Shown here: positions 50,451 through 58,537 of the stretch, piece after piece | Layout of the letters: each line of letters starts with the position of its first letter | Numbering within the stretch: the stretch's first letter is position 1 | Assembly: GCA_937920635.1 (NCBI GenBank) | Contig: CAKZUE010000013.1 | Coordinates: 62,001 to 126,000 of the forward strand | Source: an uncultured Bryobacteraceae bacterium | Lineage (GTDB): Bacteria > Acidobacteriota > Terriglobia > Bryobacterales > Bryobacteraceae | Reading direction: 5' to 3' | Length of the DNA stretch: 64,000 nucleotides | Position numbers and translations under genes: made by a program | The notes under the pieces: generated by a model | What the model saw: the letters and a program-made list of their open reading frames with translations, nothing else | Databases searched by the model: none | What the model was told of the DNA's origin: nothing

Positions 50451-50690
50451 ATGATCTATTGTCCCGAGTGCGGCGCCCCCTTTGAAGAGGACGAGGACGA
50501 GCTCGCCGAGGGTGAAACCCTGCTGTGCAGCGAGTGTGGGCGGAGCTTCACGGTAGCTTCTCTCGATCCGCTCGAACTCGAGCCCGAGGACGACGACCTC
50601 GACCTCGACGAGGATTTTGACGAGGACGAGGAAGAGTTCGACGAGGAGGAAGAGGATGAGGAGGAAGAGGACGAGGAAGAGTGGCGCTAG
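50451..50690 (+). CDS. LysW-like zinc-ribbon protein with acidic tail
   Basis: A 79-residue protein. A zinc ribbon (C4, C7, C26, C29: YCPECGAPFEE, LLCSECGRSF) is followed by VASLDPLELEPE, which matches the strand-loop of LysW/ArgW amino-group carrier proteins, and then a run of over 25 Asp/Glu residues. LysW carries amino acids on the gamma-carboxyl of its C-terminal Glu in EDWGE; here the end is EEEWR, so that attachment site is not conserved and lysX-like genes are absent. It may have a different carrier, chaperone or metal-binding role. GAGGTGA precedes the ATG. Confidence 0.68.
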   Translation: MIYCPECGAPFEEDEDELAEGETLLCSECGRSFTVASLDPLELEPEDDDLDLDEDFDEDEEEFDEEEEDEEEEDEEEWR

Positions 50691-51051
50691 CCCCTTCCGG
50701 CTCTTCCTGGCACTCTTCTTCATTCTGGCGGGGCTGGCTGGGCAAAAACCCGAACCGGCCGTGATCGCCGGAACCGTCTTCCGCGACCCCGGTTTCGCGC
50801 TGGCCGGCGCGGAGGTGGAGCTTCTGCTGCTTTCGCCTCCTCCGGGCCGCAGGAAGCCGAAGCCTGTCCTCACGCGGTCGGACTCCCGTGGCGAGTTCTC
50901 CTTCCAGGTTCCGCCGGATCAGGCAGAATATAGGGTGACGGCCCGGGCGAAAGGGTTCGTGCCGGAAGAGCGGATTGTGAAACTTTCCGGCGGCCCGGAA
51001 CGCCTCGATGTGTACATGACCTTGAAGCCGGCTGGGAGCCAGGAGAAATGA
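50656..51051 (+). CDS. secreted carboxypeptidase-regulatory-like domain protein (first)
   Basis: A protein of about 131 residues. I place the start at the ATG at 50656, which gives a strongly basic n-region (MRRKRTRKSG) and a hydrophobic core (FRLFLALFFILAGLAG) typical of a signal peptide. This start overlaps the acidic tail of the preceding gene in another frame, whose GAG codons supply the ribosome site. The mature part is one CarboxypepD_reg domain: VIAGTVFRDPGFALAGAEVEL, SDSRGEFSFQVPPDQAEYRVTARA. Such beta-sandwiches mediate envelope contacts. Confidence 0.72.
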   Translation: MRRKRTRKSGASPFRLFLALFFILAGLAGQKPEPAVIAGTVFRDPGFALAGAEVELLLLSPPPGRRKPKPVLTRSDSRGEFSFQVPPDQAEYRVTARAKGFVPEERIVKLSGGPERLDVYMTLKPAGSQEK

Positions 51052-51458
51052 CGTTCGCGCGACGCTGCCTGCCTGTCCTGTTCGCCTGCGCCCTGCTTGC
51101 CTCCGGCATGCAGTGGACGAACCAGAAGAAGGAGAAAGGCAGGGATCCGAACATCCGCAATGTCAGCGGCGTGGTGACGTTGCCGGACGGCAACCCGGCG
51201 GCGGGCGCCGTCGTGCAGCTCAAGAATCTCAAGACACTTCAGATCCGCTCTTTCATCACCCGCGAGGACGGCAAGTATCAGTTCCAGAATCTCTCCACCA
51301 GCATTGATTACGAGATTACTGCCACGTACCACGACATGGAGAGCCCGAAGCGGACGCTCACCATCTTCGACACCCGGCTCGACGCCGTGGTGAACCTGAA
51401 ACTGGAACGGAAACGCGAGTCATCCAAGTCAGAAGGGAAAGAGGAGAGCAAGCCATGA
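51048..51458 (+). CDS. secreted carboxypeptidase-regulatory-like domain protein (second)
   Basis: A 136-residue protein: signal peptide (1-21: MTFARRCLPVLFACALLASG), then a CarboxypepD_reg domain (NVSGVVTLPDGNPAAGAVVQLKN, ITREDGKYQFQNLSTSIDYEITA) and a Lys/Glu-rich tail. Its ATG overlaps the preceding stop (ATGA) and its stop overlaps the redoxin start (ATGA). It is similar in design to the first copy and probably arose by duplication. Confidence 0.75.
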   Translation: MTFARRCLPVLFACALLASGMQWTNQKKEKGRDPNIRNVSGVVTLPDGNPAAGAVVQLKNLKTLQIRSFITREDGKYQFQNLSTSIDYEITATYHDMESPKRTLTIFDTRLDAVVNLKLERKRESSKSEGKEESKP

Positions 51459-52006
51459 CGACAATCGCCGCATTCGCAGCCGCCCTGATGTTGCTCGGCG
51501 CGCCGGGCAAGGTAGAGTCCATCAAAGCGACGGATCTCGACGGCAAGCCGGTGGAGATCCAGACCGCGGGCAAGATCACCACGGTGATCTTCATCTCCAC
51601 GCAGTGCCCCATCTCAAACGATTACAACGAGCGGATGAAGTCGCTGTATAGCGAGTTCAGCCAGAGAGGCGTACAGTTCGTGTTCCTGAACCCGAACTCG
51701 ACGGAGTCCTCCGCCGAGGCTGCCGAGCATGCCCGCAAGCACGGTTTCCCCTTCCGTGTTTTGAAGGATGTGAACAACGTGGAAGCGGACCGCTTTGAGG
51801 CCCAGTTTACGCCGCATGTGTTCGTCATCGGCAAGAACTCCGAGGTCGTCTACCACGGCGCCATCGATGATTCCCGCCCCGCGGACAAGGTGACCAAGAC
51901 GTACCTGAAGGACGTGCTCAACGCGGCGCTGGAGGACAAGCCGCTGCCCGTCACCGAGACCAAAGCGTTCGGTTGCACCATCAAGAGGGTGAAGAAGAGC
52001 ACGTGA
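51455..52006 (+). CDS. peroxiredoxin-like (redoxin) exported protein with CxxS site
   Basis: A 183-residue thioredoxin-fold protein with a signal peptide (1-17). The active region IFISTQCPISNDYNERMK holds C51 with Ser54 in the place of the second Cys (CPIS), as in one type of thiol-redox proteins; another Cys occurs in the C-terminal AFGCTIKRVKK. FTPHVFVIGKNSEVVYHG is the cis-Pro and strand region. It may act as a thiol peroxidase or disulfide carrier for outer-envelope proteins. The end overlaps the TlpA-like start (GTGA). Confidence 0.78.
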   Translation: MTTIAAFAAALMLLGAPGKVESIKATDLDGKPVEIQTAGKITTVIFISTQCPISNDYNERMKSLYSEFSQRGVQFVFLNPNSTESSAEAAEHARKHGFPFRVLKDVNNVEADRFEAQFTPHVFVIGKNSEVVYHGAIDDSRPADKVTKTYLKDVLNAALEDKPLPVTETKAFGCTIKRVKKST

Positions 52007-52476
52007 AACATTTCCTTCCGGTTCTGTTCGTGCTGGCAGCCGGGCTCGTCTCTGCGGCTGATCTCAAGCCGATCGACGAGTCCGGCTACAGCCGCTTTGT
52101 CTCCTCCGCCAAAGGCAAGGTCCTGGTGGTGAACTTCTGGGCCACCTGGTGCGCCCCCTGCCGCAAGGAGATGCCGGAACTGGTGGCGCTGGCGGCGAAG
52201 TACCGCGCCAAAGGGCTCGAATTCGCCACGGTCGCCATCGATGAGGAGAGCGACCGGCGCACGGTGGCGGAGTTCCTGGACAAGATCAAGGCGCCCCCGC
52301 CTGCGTTCATCAAGAACTTCAAGAACGACGAGAAGTTCATCTCGCTGGTCGATTCCCGCTGGTCCGGCGGGCTGCCCTTCACGGTGGTGTACGACCGGGC
52401 GGGCAGGAAAGCGCACGTCTTCCCCGGCGAAGTGAACGTGCAGGAGCTGGAAGCTGTGCTCCGCAAGCTTCTCTGA
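52003..52476 (+). CDS. TlpA-type exported thioredoxin
   Basis: A 157-residue protein starting at a GTG that overlaps the previous stop (GTGA). Signal peptide (1-18), then thioredoxin domain with VVNFWATWCAPCRKEMPELV (C50, C53) and a cis-Pro region GLPFTVVYDRAG. It probably reduces the redoxin encoded just upstream. The four-gene run ends here; the neighbouring lysA is convergent. Confidence 0.88.
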   Translation: MKHFLPVLFVLAAGLVSAADLKPIDESGYSRFVSSAKGKVLVVNFWATWCAPCRKEMPELVALAAKYRAKGLEFATVAIDEESDRRTVAEFLDKIKAPPPAFIKNFKNDEKFISLVDSRWSGGLPFTVVYDRAGRKAHVFPGEVNVQELEAVLRKLL

Positions 52477-52487
52477 AGCGGACCCGG

Positions 52488-53735
52488 CTACACCTCTTCG
52501 CCGCGCACCAGATCCTCGTGGCTCTCGCGCTGCCGCACCACGCGCCACCTGCCGCCTTCTACCAGCACTTCGCAGGGCCGCGGCCGCGCGTTGTAGTTGG
52601 ACGCCATCACAAAGCCGTAGGCGCCGGCGGTCATCACCGCCAGATAATCGCCAGGCAGGAGGTTCTCGATCTCGCGCTCCTCGGCCAGAAAATCGCTGCT
52701 CTCGCACACCGGCCCCACGATGTCGGCGACAAGCCTGCCGCGCCCGGGCTGGCGAAGCGGCAGCATTTCGTGGTGGGCTTCATACAGCGCGGGGCGGATC
52801 AGTTCGGTCATGGAGGCGTCGACGATCAGGAACTCCTTGCCGCCGCCGGTCTTCCTGTACAGGACCCGCGATAGCAGTGTGCCCGCCGGTCCGGCAATGA
52901 AACGGCCCGGTTCGAGCAGCAGCTCCACCTGCAATCTCTCGGCCAGCTCCCGCACGGCGGCCAGATAACGCGGCACGTCCGGCCAGGGGTCGTCCTTGCG
53001 GTACGGCACCCCGAGGCCGCCGCCGAGATCCAGAAACCGCAGCGCGATGCCGCGCGCGCGCAGCCGTTCCACCAGCGCACCCATGCGCTCCGCCGCCTCG
53101 ATGAGCGGCGCCACGTCCAGCAACTGCGAGCCGATATGGCAGCTCGCGCCCTCCAGCGCCAGGCCGGGCAGCTCGGCGGCGCGCACATATAGTTGCTCGG
53201 CTTCAGCGATGTCGATGCCGAACTTGTGCCGCTTCAGGCCGGTGGAGATGTAGGGGTGTGTGGCCGCATCCACATCCGGGTTCACGCGGATGGCCGCGCG
53301 CGCGGTCTTGCCCAGGTGCTGCGCCAGCGAGCTGAGCAGCATCAATTCCGCCTCGCTCTCGCAGTTGAAGGAATGAATGCCCGCCTGCAACGCGGCCTCG
53401 ATCTCTTCGCGCGTCTTGCCGACGCCGGAAAACACGATCTTCGCCGGATCCGCGCCGGCTCTCAGCACGCGGAACAGCTCTCCGCCGCTGACGATGTCGA
53501 ATCCGGCGCCGGCTTCCGCGAGCAGCCGGAGCACGGCGAGGTTGCCGTTCGCTTTGACGGCGAAACAGACCAGATGCGGGAGCCCGGCAAGTCCTTCCTC
53601 GAAGACGCCGAAGGCGCGGCGGAGCGCGCCGGCGGAGTATACATAGCAAGGCGTGCCTGCACGCGCGGCCACTTCCGTCAAGTCCACCTGCTCGCAGAAC
53701 AGCAAGCCGTCGCGATACTCGAATGCCCCGTTCAT
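52488..53735 (-). CDS. lysA: diaminopimelate decarboxylase LysA
   Basis: A 415-residue PLP enzyme catalysing the last step of lysine synthesis, meso-diaminopimelate to lysine. The PLP lysine is K61 in CFAVKANGN; H-bearing CHIGSQLLDV and LEPGRFIAGPAG bind cofactor and substrate, and the CESSDFLAEER segment near residue 345 supplies the substrate-contacting Cys and Glu. The alanine-racemase-like barrel (about 30-280) is followed by a beta domain. It is preceded by the phosphatase gene after a 10-base gap on the same strand. Confidence 0.93.
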   Translation of the reverse strand: MNGAFEYRDGLLFCEQVDLTEVAARAGTPCYVYSAGALRRAFGVFEEGLAGLPHLVCFAVKANGNLAVLRLLAEAGAGFDIVSGGELFRVLRAGADPAKIVFSGVGKTREEIEAALQAGIHSFNCESEAELMLLSSLAQHLGKTARAAIRVNPDVDAATHPYISTGLKRHKFGIDIAEAEQLYVRAAELPGLALEGASCHIGSQLLDVAPLIEAAERMGALVERLRARGIALRFLDLGGGLGVPYRKDDPWPDVPRYLAAVRELAERLQVELLLEPGRFIAGPAGTLLSRVLYRKTGGGKEFLIVDASMTELIRPALYEAHHEMLPLRQPGRGRLVADIVGPVCESSDFLAEEREIENLLPGDYLAVMTAGAYGFVMASNYNARPRPCEVLVEGGRWRVVRQRESHEDLVRGEEV

Positions 53736-53745
53736 CGGCCCCCCG

Positions 53746-55497
53746 TCAGTCCACTTTCAGCACGATCACGGTCTGGTCGTCATGCACGGCGCGCCCTTCC
53801 CGGAACTGCTCGATGTCGTCGAGCATGCCATCGGCGATCTCCTGCGCCGTGCCAACGCAGTGCGCTTCCAGATACCGGCGCAGGCGGCGGCGCCCGTACT
53901 CCTCGCCAGCTGGATTCGGCTGGTCCTGAACGCCGTCGCTCACCAGCACGACGACATCGCCCGGCTGCGCTTCGAAATGCGTCTCGTCGTAATCGACGTT
54001 CTCCAGCAGCCCCACGGGCACGCCCGCGGCGTGCGGCTGAAGGATCTGCCCCGTACGGCAGACCAGCGGCGTGGTGGAGCCGGCGTTGGCCATGACGAAC
54101 TCGTGCTGCTTGGCCTTCCAGAGCAGCAGCAGCAGGGAGACATAGCGCGCCGGCACCTGCCGTTCGGTGAGCGTGTCGTTCAGCGACCGCAACAGTTGCG
54201 CCGGGCTGCGGCGGCGCGGCGCCTCGCCGCGCAGCATGCCGGTGAACAGCGCCCCGTAGAGCGCCGCCGCGGCGCCCTTTCCGCTGGAATCGCCAAAGGC
54301 GATCATCATGCTGTCGTTGTCGTAGTCGAAGAATTCGTACACGTCTCCGCTCACCAGCCGCGCCGGCTTCATGCGCATGCCGACCTGGAGCCCCTTCACG
54401 GGCGGCGGCGATTGCGGCAGCAGCACCGACTGAAGATCATGCGCCGCCTGCAAGTCCTGCTGGATCTCGCGCTCGCGCTGCGCCAGCTCTTCGTACAGCC
54501 GCGCGTTTTCGATTGCGATGGCGATGGAGGGCGCGATCAACGAGAGCAGCCGGACGTGGTCCTCGTTGAAATAGTTCAGCCGCCGGCTCTCCAGATCCAC
54601 TACGCCAAGGACGCGGTCTTTTACGATCAGGGGCACGGCCAGCTCGCTGCGGATGCCGGGGTGCCAGTCCACGTAGCGCGGATCCCGGCCGGTGTCTGGC
54701 GCCAGCACCGGCTTCCTCGACTCCGCCGCCGCTCCGGTGATGCCCTGGCCGAGCGGCAGCGACGGGCGCGGCTGCGTTTCATCAAAGCGCCGGCTGTGAA
54801 CATTGCGCAGCACGCCCGCTGCCTCGTCCACCACCATCACCATGAAGGCGTCGTAGTTGATCAGGCGCCTGATGCTGAGGGCGATCTTCTCGAGCAGCTG
54901 GTCCAGGTCGAGGATCGAGGAGAACTCCTGCGCCATCGCCGCCAGCGTGCGCTGCGTGCGGCTCTGCCGCTCGATGCGCCGGTAGAGCCGGGCGTTCTCG
55001 ACGGCCGCAGCCACGCGCGAAGCGATCAGTTGCAGCAACGCGCGGTCCTGCTGCGTGAAGGCGTCTGGGATCGTCGATTGCAGGTCGATGACGCCCACCA
55101 GTTTCTGCCTCAGCACCATCGGCACGGCCATCTCGCTCCGCACCGCGTCCATGGCGTTCAGATAGCGGCTGTCCTCGAGCACGTTGCCCACCACCACCGG
55201 CTTGCGCGAGGCTGCCGCCGCGCCCGTGATCCCTTCTCCAAGCTTGACCACCAGATTCTGGACGATCTCGCGCCGGTGGCCCACCGCATAGCGGATGCGC
55301 AGCCCCTGGCGGCGTTCGCTGTAAAGGAGGATCGCGAAGAGCTCGTGCGGGATCACTTGCCGCACGATGGCGGCCACGTTCGCCATGAGCTCGTTCAGGT
55401 CCAGCGTCTCGGAGGCGACGGTGGAGACCTCCAGCAGGAAGTCGAGCAGCTCGGCGCGGTCCCGGAAACGGACGCGGCTCTTGCGTGTTTCCGTCAT
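53746..55497 (-). CDS. GAF-GAF-PP2C (RsbU/SpoIIE-type) protein phosphatase
   Basis: A 583-residue signalling protein. GAF1 (about 25-175) and GAF2 (about 190-345) resemble each other, each with a [17 protein letters not shown] or [17 protein letters not shown] motif. A coiled linker (about 350-385: [27 protein letters not shown]) leads into a SpoIIE phosphatase domain with [28 protein letters not shown] and [10 protein letters not shown]. RsbU-type phosphatases act on STAS anti-anti-sigma factors; no STAS or kinase is adjacent. Its ATG overlaps the deoC stop (ATGA). Confidence 0.9.
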   Translation of the reverse strand: MTETRKSRVRFRDRAELLDFLLEVSTVASETLDLNELMANVAAIVRQVIPHELFAILLYSERRQGLRIRYAVGHRREIVQNLVVKLGEGITGAAAASRKPVVVGNVLEDSRYLNAMDAVRSEMAVPMVLRQKLVGVIDLQSTIPDAFTQQDRALLQLIASRVAAAVENARLYRRIERQSRTQRTLAAMAQEFSSILDLDQLLEKIALSIRRLINYDAFMVMVVDEAAGVLRNVHSRRFDETQPRPSLPLGQGITGAAAESRKPVLAPDTGRDPRYVDWHPGIRSELAVPLIVKDRVLGVVDLESRRLNYFNEDHVRLLSLIAPSIAIAIENARLYEELAQREREIQQDLQAAHDLQSVLLPQSPPPVKGLQVGMRMKPARLVSGDVYEFFDYDNDSMMIAFGDSSGKGAAAALYGALFTGMLRGEAPRRRSPAQLLRSLNDTLTERQVPARYVSLLLLLWKAKQHEFVMANAGSTTPLVCRTGQILQPHAAGVPVGLLENVDYDETHFEAQPGDVVVLVSDGVQDQPNPAGEEYGRRRLRRYLEAHCVGTAQEIADGMLDDIEQFREGRAVHDDQTVIVLKVD

Positions 55498-56378
55498 GGC
55501 GCCTGCTTCGCCGCCGCTTCGATAATCCTGACGCTGGCGCTGGCGCCGATCCGCGTAGCGCCCGCCGCCGTCATGGCTCTCAGATCCTCCAGCGTGCGGA
55601 TGCCGCCGGACGCCTTGACGCCCATCTGCTGGCCCACCACGCGCCGCATCAGCGCCACGTCGGCAGCCGTCGCTCCGTGTTTGGAGAATCCCGTGGAGGT
55701 CTTGACGAAATCGGCGCCGGCGAGCTTGGCCAACGCGCAGGCCACCGCTTTCTCCGTGTCGTCGAGCAGCGCCGTCTCCAGAATCACTTTCAGCAGCGCG
55801 CCGCGCCTGTGGCAGGTCTCGGCCACCAGGCGGATGTCGGATTCCACGGCCGCGTAATCTCCGCTCTTCAGCGCGCCGACGTTCATCACCATGTCGATTT
55901 CCTGCGCTCCGTCGCGCAGCGCCAGTTCGGTCTCGCAGACCTTGGCGGCAGTGGATGTCGCGCCCAGCGGGAATCCCACCACGGTGCATACCCTGACGGG
56001 GGAGCCGCGCAGTTCCGCCGCCGCCAGCGGCACCCAGTACGGATTCACGCAGACGCTGGCGAAGCCGTAGCGGCGGGCTTCGCGGCAGATTCTCCGCACG
56101 TCGTCGGCAGTCGCCTCGGGCTTGAGAATCGTGTGGTCGATCAGCCCGGCGAGCGTGGGGTCAACTTTCGTCAAATGCTCGCTGGCGGAGACCCGGTCCG
56201 CACCCGCCTCGACGATGGCGCGCGTCTTGAGGGCGCACATCTGCACGCACCGCTGGACGCACCCCGGGCAGACCTCGGGCGAGTGGTTCAACCCTTCGCG
56301 GCCGCGGACGCCCGCCGCTCCGGCGAGCAATTCCTCAGCGATTTCGGCCGCTATTTTGGCGAGTTCTGCGGGTTCCAC
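55494..56378 (-). CDS. deoC: deoxyribose-phosphate aldolase with Cys-rich N-terminal extension
   Basis: A 294-residue class I aldolase. The TIM-barrel core (about 72-290) has D162 (EIDMVMN), K197 (LLKVILET) and the Schiff-base K226 (FVKTSTGFS). Beyond bacterial DeoC length are about 70 extra N-terminal residues: an amphipathic helix ([20 protein letters not shown]) and a Cys cluster (C37, C40, C44, C48 in [12 protein letters not shown]). The helix resembles encapsulation peptides of bacterial microcompartment enzymes. It overlaps rpiB by 28 bases upstream and the phosphatase by 4 bases downstream. Confidence 0.9.
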   Translation of the reverse strand: MEPAELAKIAAEIAEELLAGAAGVRGREGLNHSPEVCPGCVQRCVQMCALKTRAIVEAGADRVSASEHLTKVDPTLAGLIDHTILKPEATADDVRRICREARRYGFASVCVNPYWVPLAAAELRGSPVRVCTVVGFPLGATSTAAKVCETELALRDGAQEIDMVMNVGALKSGDYAAVESDIRLVAETCHRRGALLKVILETALLDDTEKAVACALAKLAGADFVKTSTGFSKHGATAADVALMRRVVGQQMGVKASGGIRTLEDLRAMTAAGATRIGASASVRIIEAAAKQAP

Positions 56379-56998
56379 GATGAATACCGCCGTTCAATTT
56401 CCGCGATCCTGGCGGCGCGCGCGGCGTGACGCCCGCCTCCGCACGGCGTGGACAGCCACGTGCGCACGATGTCTTCCGCCTGGCTCCAGGTGAGCATCCG
56501 GCCGCCCAGAGTGAGCACGTTGGCGTGATTGTGCTCGCGGCTGTTGCGTGCGGAAGCCCTATCATAGCATAGGGCTGCGCGGATGCCCGGCACCTTGTTG
56601 GCGGCCATCGCGCTGCCGATGCCCGCGCCGTCCACGATGATCGCCAGCGCCGCCCGCCCCTGCGCCACCCGCAACGCCGCTTCGTGCGCGATATCGGGAT
56701 AATCGGCGGGCTTTTCTTCGAACACGCCCACGTCTTCCACCCGCCAACCCAGCTCTTCCAGCAGCGCCTTCACCCGCTCTTTCAGGGCAAAGCCGCCGTG
56801 ATCGGCGCCCACCGCGATGGTCCGCTCCGGCTCGGCCAGCGCCGCCAGTTCCTCCGGCGCCATTTCGATCACCTCGACGCCCCGCTCCCGCGCCAGGTCG
56901 CGCGCCGACGGCGTCCACAGCGCGCCACGCTCCACGCGAAAAGCGCCCTGGGCCGGAATGTCCGCCGCTGTGACCACGCGCCGCATCGCCTCGATCAT
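56351..56998 (-). CDS. rpiB: RpiB-like sugar-phosphate isomerase with N-terminal extension
   Basis: A 215-residue protein. Residues 1-59 are an added segment ([33 protein letters not shown]) not in standard RpiB. The core starts [17 protein letters not shown] and ends [17 protein letters not shown], the family signature. The catalytic Cys of the CGTGIG loop in enterobacterial RpiB is replaced by D123 ([14 protein letters not shown]). RpiB interconverts ribose- and ribulose-5-phosphate; LacA/B-like members use other sugars, so the substrate here is uncertain. CGGAG is a poor ribosome site. It is adjacent to and overlaps deoC. Confidence 0.82.
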   Translation of the reverse strand: MIEAMRRVVTAADIPAQGAFRVERGALWTPSARDLARERGVEVIEMAPEELAALAEPERTIAVGADHGGFALKERVKALLEELGWRVEDVGVFEEKPADYPDIAHEAALRVAQGRAALAIIVDGAGIGSAMAANKVPGIRAALCYDRASARNSREHNHANVLTLGGRMLTWSQAEDIVRTWLSTPCGGGRHAARAARIAEIERRYSSWNPQNSPK

Positions 56999-57043
56999 CG
57001 CACACCGGCTCCGATTTGCGGAACACGCGGGGCCGTGATCCCG

Positions 57044-57049
57044 TATACT
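57044..57049 (+). promoter_or_regulatory. candidate -10 element of the polyamine-like operon
   Basis: TATACT lies 19 bases before the start of the SPFH gene in the 70-base divergent gap to rpiB. No convincing -35 is found at a 16-18 base spacing (the segment at 57021-57026 reads GAACAC). Confidence 0.35.
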
Positions 57050-57068
57050 GAGGCGAACGGAGGTGCAC

Positions 57069-58163
57069 ATGGCCCTGGGCGACCAGATTCGCTCGTTCAT
57101 CAAGAAACAGTTCATCGACGTCATTCAGTGGACCGACCAGGAGGAGGGCGTCCTCACCTACCGGTATCCCATGCAGGACATGGAGATCCAGAACGGCGCC
57201 AAACTCACCGTCCGCGAATCCCAGGCGGCGATGTTCGTCAACGAAGGCCGCTGCGCCGACATCTTCGGCCCGGGCCTGTATACGCTCAATACGCAAACCC
57301 TGCCCGTATTGACCAACCTCATGAACTGGGACAAGCTCTTCCAGTCCCCGTTCAAGAGCGACGTGTACTTCTTCAGCACGCGGCAGCAGATTGGCCAGCG
57401 CTGGGGCACAGCGCAGCCGGTCACCATCCGCGACAAGGATTTCGGCGCGGTCCGCCTGCGCGGCTACGGCGTCTACTCCTGGCACATCGAGAATCCCAAG
57501 CTGTTTCTGACCAAGGTGAGCGGCTTCGGCGAGCGGTACACGCTGGCCGAGGTGGAGCCGCAACTGCGCCAGATCATTGTTTCTCACATCTCGGACGCCT
57601 TCGCCGAGAGCGGCGTGCCGTTCCTCGACATGGCAGCCAACTACATCGAAGTTGGCGAGCGGATCAAAGCCACCGTGACGCCCGTGTTTGCCGAGCTCGG
57701 CGTCATGCTGGACCAGTTCGCCGTCGAGAACCTCTCCCTTCCGGAAGAGCTCCAGAAGTTCCTCGACACCCGCGTGGGCATGAACATGATCGGCAACATG
57801 CAGCAGTACACGCAGTTCCAGGCCGCTCAGTCGCTGCCCATCGCTGCCGCCAACGAGGGCGGCGGCGGACTCGCCGGGCTTGGCGTGGGTCTCGGCGCAG
57901 GCGTTGGCCTGGGACAGGTCTTCGCGCAGTCGCTGAATCCGCAGGCGCAACAGCCGCCGCCTCAGCCGCCGCAGGCGCCGCCTCCCGCTGCCCCTCAGCC
58001 GCCCGCCGGGACGCCTCCCGCCGCGCCCCCTGCCGCCCCTGTGGCTGCCGGCGCCGCTGCGGGCGCTGCCGCCGGAGCCGCCATGAAGTTCTGCATGGAG
58101 TGCGGCCAGCAGATCCCGCGCGCGGCGAAGTTCTGCCCCGAATGCGGCAAGCCGCAGGCGTGA
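57069..58163 (+). CDS. SPFH/Band-7 protein with C-terminal zinc ribbon (YdjI-like)
   Basis: A 364-residue protein. The ATG at 57069 has GGAGG six bases upstream. Residues 1-260 form the YdjI/virion-core-like SPFH domain (IRSFIKKQFIDVIQWTDQEEGVL through YIEVGERIKATVTPVFAELGV). A Gly- and then Pro/Ala-rich linker (about 268-340) leads to a zinc ribbon (CMECGQQIPRAAKFCPECG). In Bacillus, YdjI supports localisation of the envelope-stress protein PspA. It starts an eight-gene co-directional run with SpeD, DUF4178 and DUF350 genes. Confidence 0.88.
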   Translation: MALGDQIRSFIKKQFIDVIQWTDQEEGVLTYRYPMQDMEIQNGAKLTVRESQAAMFVNEGRCADIFGPGLYTLNTQTLPVLTNLMNWDKLFQSPFKSDVYFFSTRQQIGQRWGTAQPVTIRDKDFGAVRLRGYGVYSWHIENPKLFLTKVSGFGERYTLAEVEPQLRQIIVSHISDAFAESGVPFLDMAANYIEVGERIKATVTPVFAELGVMLDQFAVENLSLPEELQKFLDTRVGMNMIGNMQQYTQFQAAQSLPIAAANEGGGGLAGLGVGLGAGVGLGQVFAQSLNPQAQQPPPQPPQAPPPAAPQPPAGTPPAAPPAAPVAAGAAAGAAAGAAMKFCMECGQQIPRAAKFCPECGKPQA

Positions 58164-58166
58164 CGA

Positions 58167-58172
58167 TACAAT
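58167..58172 (+). promoter_or_regulatory. possible internal -10 element before speD
   Basis: TACAAT lies 17 bases before the speD ATG in the 26-base gap after the SPFH gene. No good -35 is visible. It would allow separate expression of speD and downstream genes. Confidence 0.25.
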
Positions 58173-58189
58173 AGGCGCGTTCGAATGCC

Positions 58190-58537
58190 ATGACACCCGG
58201 TTGCGAGTGGGTGGTCGATGCGGGCGGGTGCCGCGCCGATGCGCTGGCGTCACGCGAAGTCCTGGAGTCGCTGTTCGCTTCGCTTGTCGAAGCTCTCGAC
58301 CTTCACCCCGCCGCGCCCGCCGTGTGGCGCGAGTTTCCCAACACGGGCGGCATCACGGGCATGGTGCTGTTGAGCGAGTCCCACCTCACCATCCACACCT
58401 GGCCCGAGCACGGCTTCCTCGCGCTGAACCTGTACTGCTGCCGCCCGCGTCCGGCGTGGGACTTCGAAGGCGAACTGCGCAGCCGCCTCGGCGCATCGAG
58501 CGTGCGCGTCCGCTTCATGGAGAGGACCCTTCCGTGA
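58190..58537 (+). CDS. speD: S-adenosylmethionine decarboxylase proenzyme SpeD
   Basis: A 115-residue pyruvoyl-dependent enzyme producing decarboxylated AdoMet, the aminopropyl donor. The self-cleavage site is E63-S64 in [17 protein letters not shown]64 becomes the pyruvoyl group. H69 and C84 (YCC) match the processing and catalytic residues of Thermotoga SpeD. The length fits the class 1b prokaryotic form. No speE of the normal soluble kind is adjacent; a membrane-fused spermidine-synthase-like gene follows. Its stop overlaps the next start (GTGA). Confidence 0.93.
   Translation: MTPGCEWVVDAGGCRADALASREVLESLFASLVEALDLHPAAPAVWREFPNTGGITGMVLLSESHLTIHTWPEHGFLALNLYCCRPRPAWDFEGELRSRLGASSVRVRFMERTLP

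Noticed and set aside
50560-50690. GAG/GAC-rich run as a simple-sequence repeat or unstable tract
   Set aside because: The codons vary (GAG, GAA, GAC, GAT) and the frame is closed by a normal stop, so it reads as a selected acidic tail, not a tandem repeat.
53653-55857. 734-codon plus-strand frame across the phosphatase gene
   Set aside because: The GAF-GAF-PP2C protein on the minus strand is unambiguous; the opposite frame is His/Arg-rich without motifs.
55494-56998. A full bacterial microcompartment locus around deoC and rpiB
   Set aside because: No BMC shell protein, PduL, aldehyde dehydrogenase or acetate kinase gene is adjacent; the aldehyde dehydrogenase at 13.5-14.9 kb is 40 kb away.
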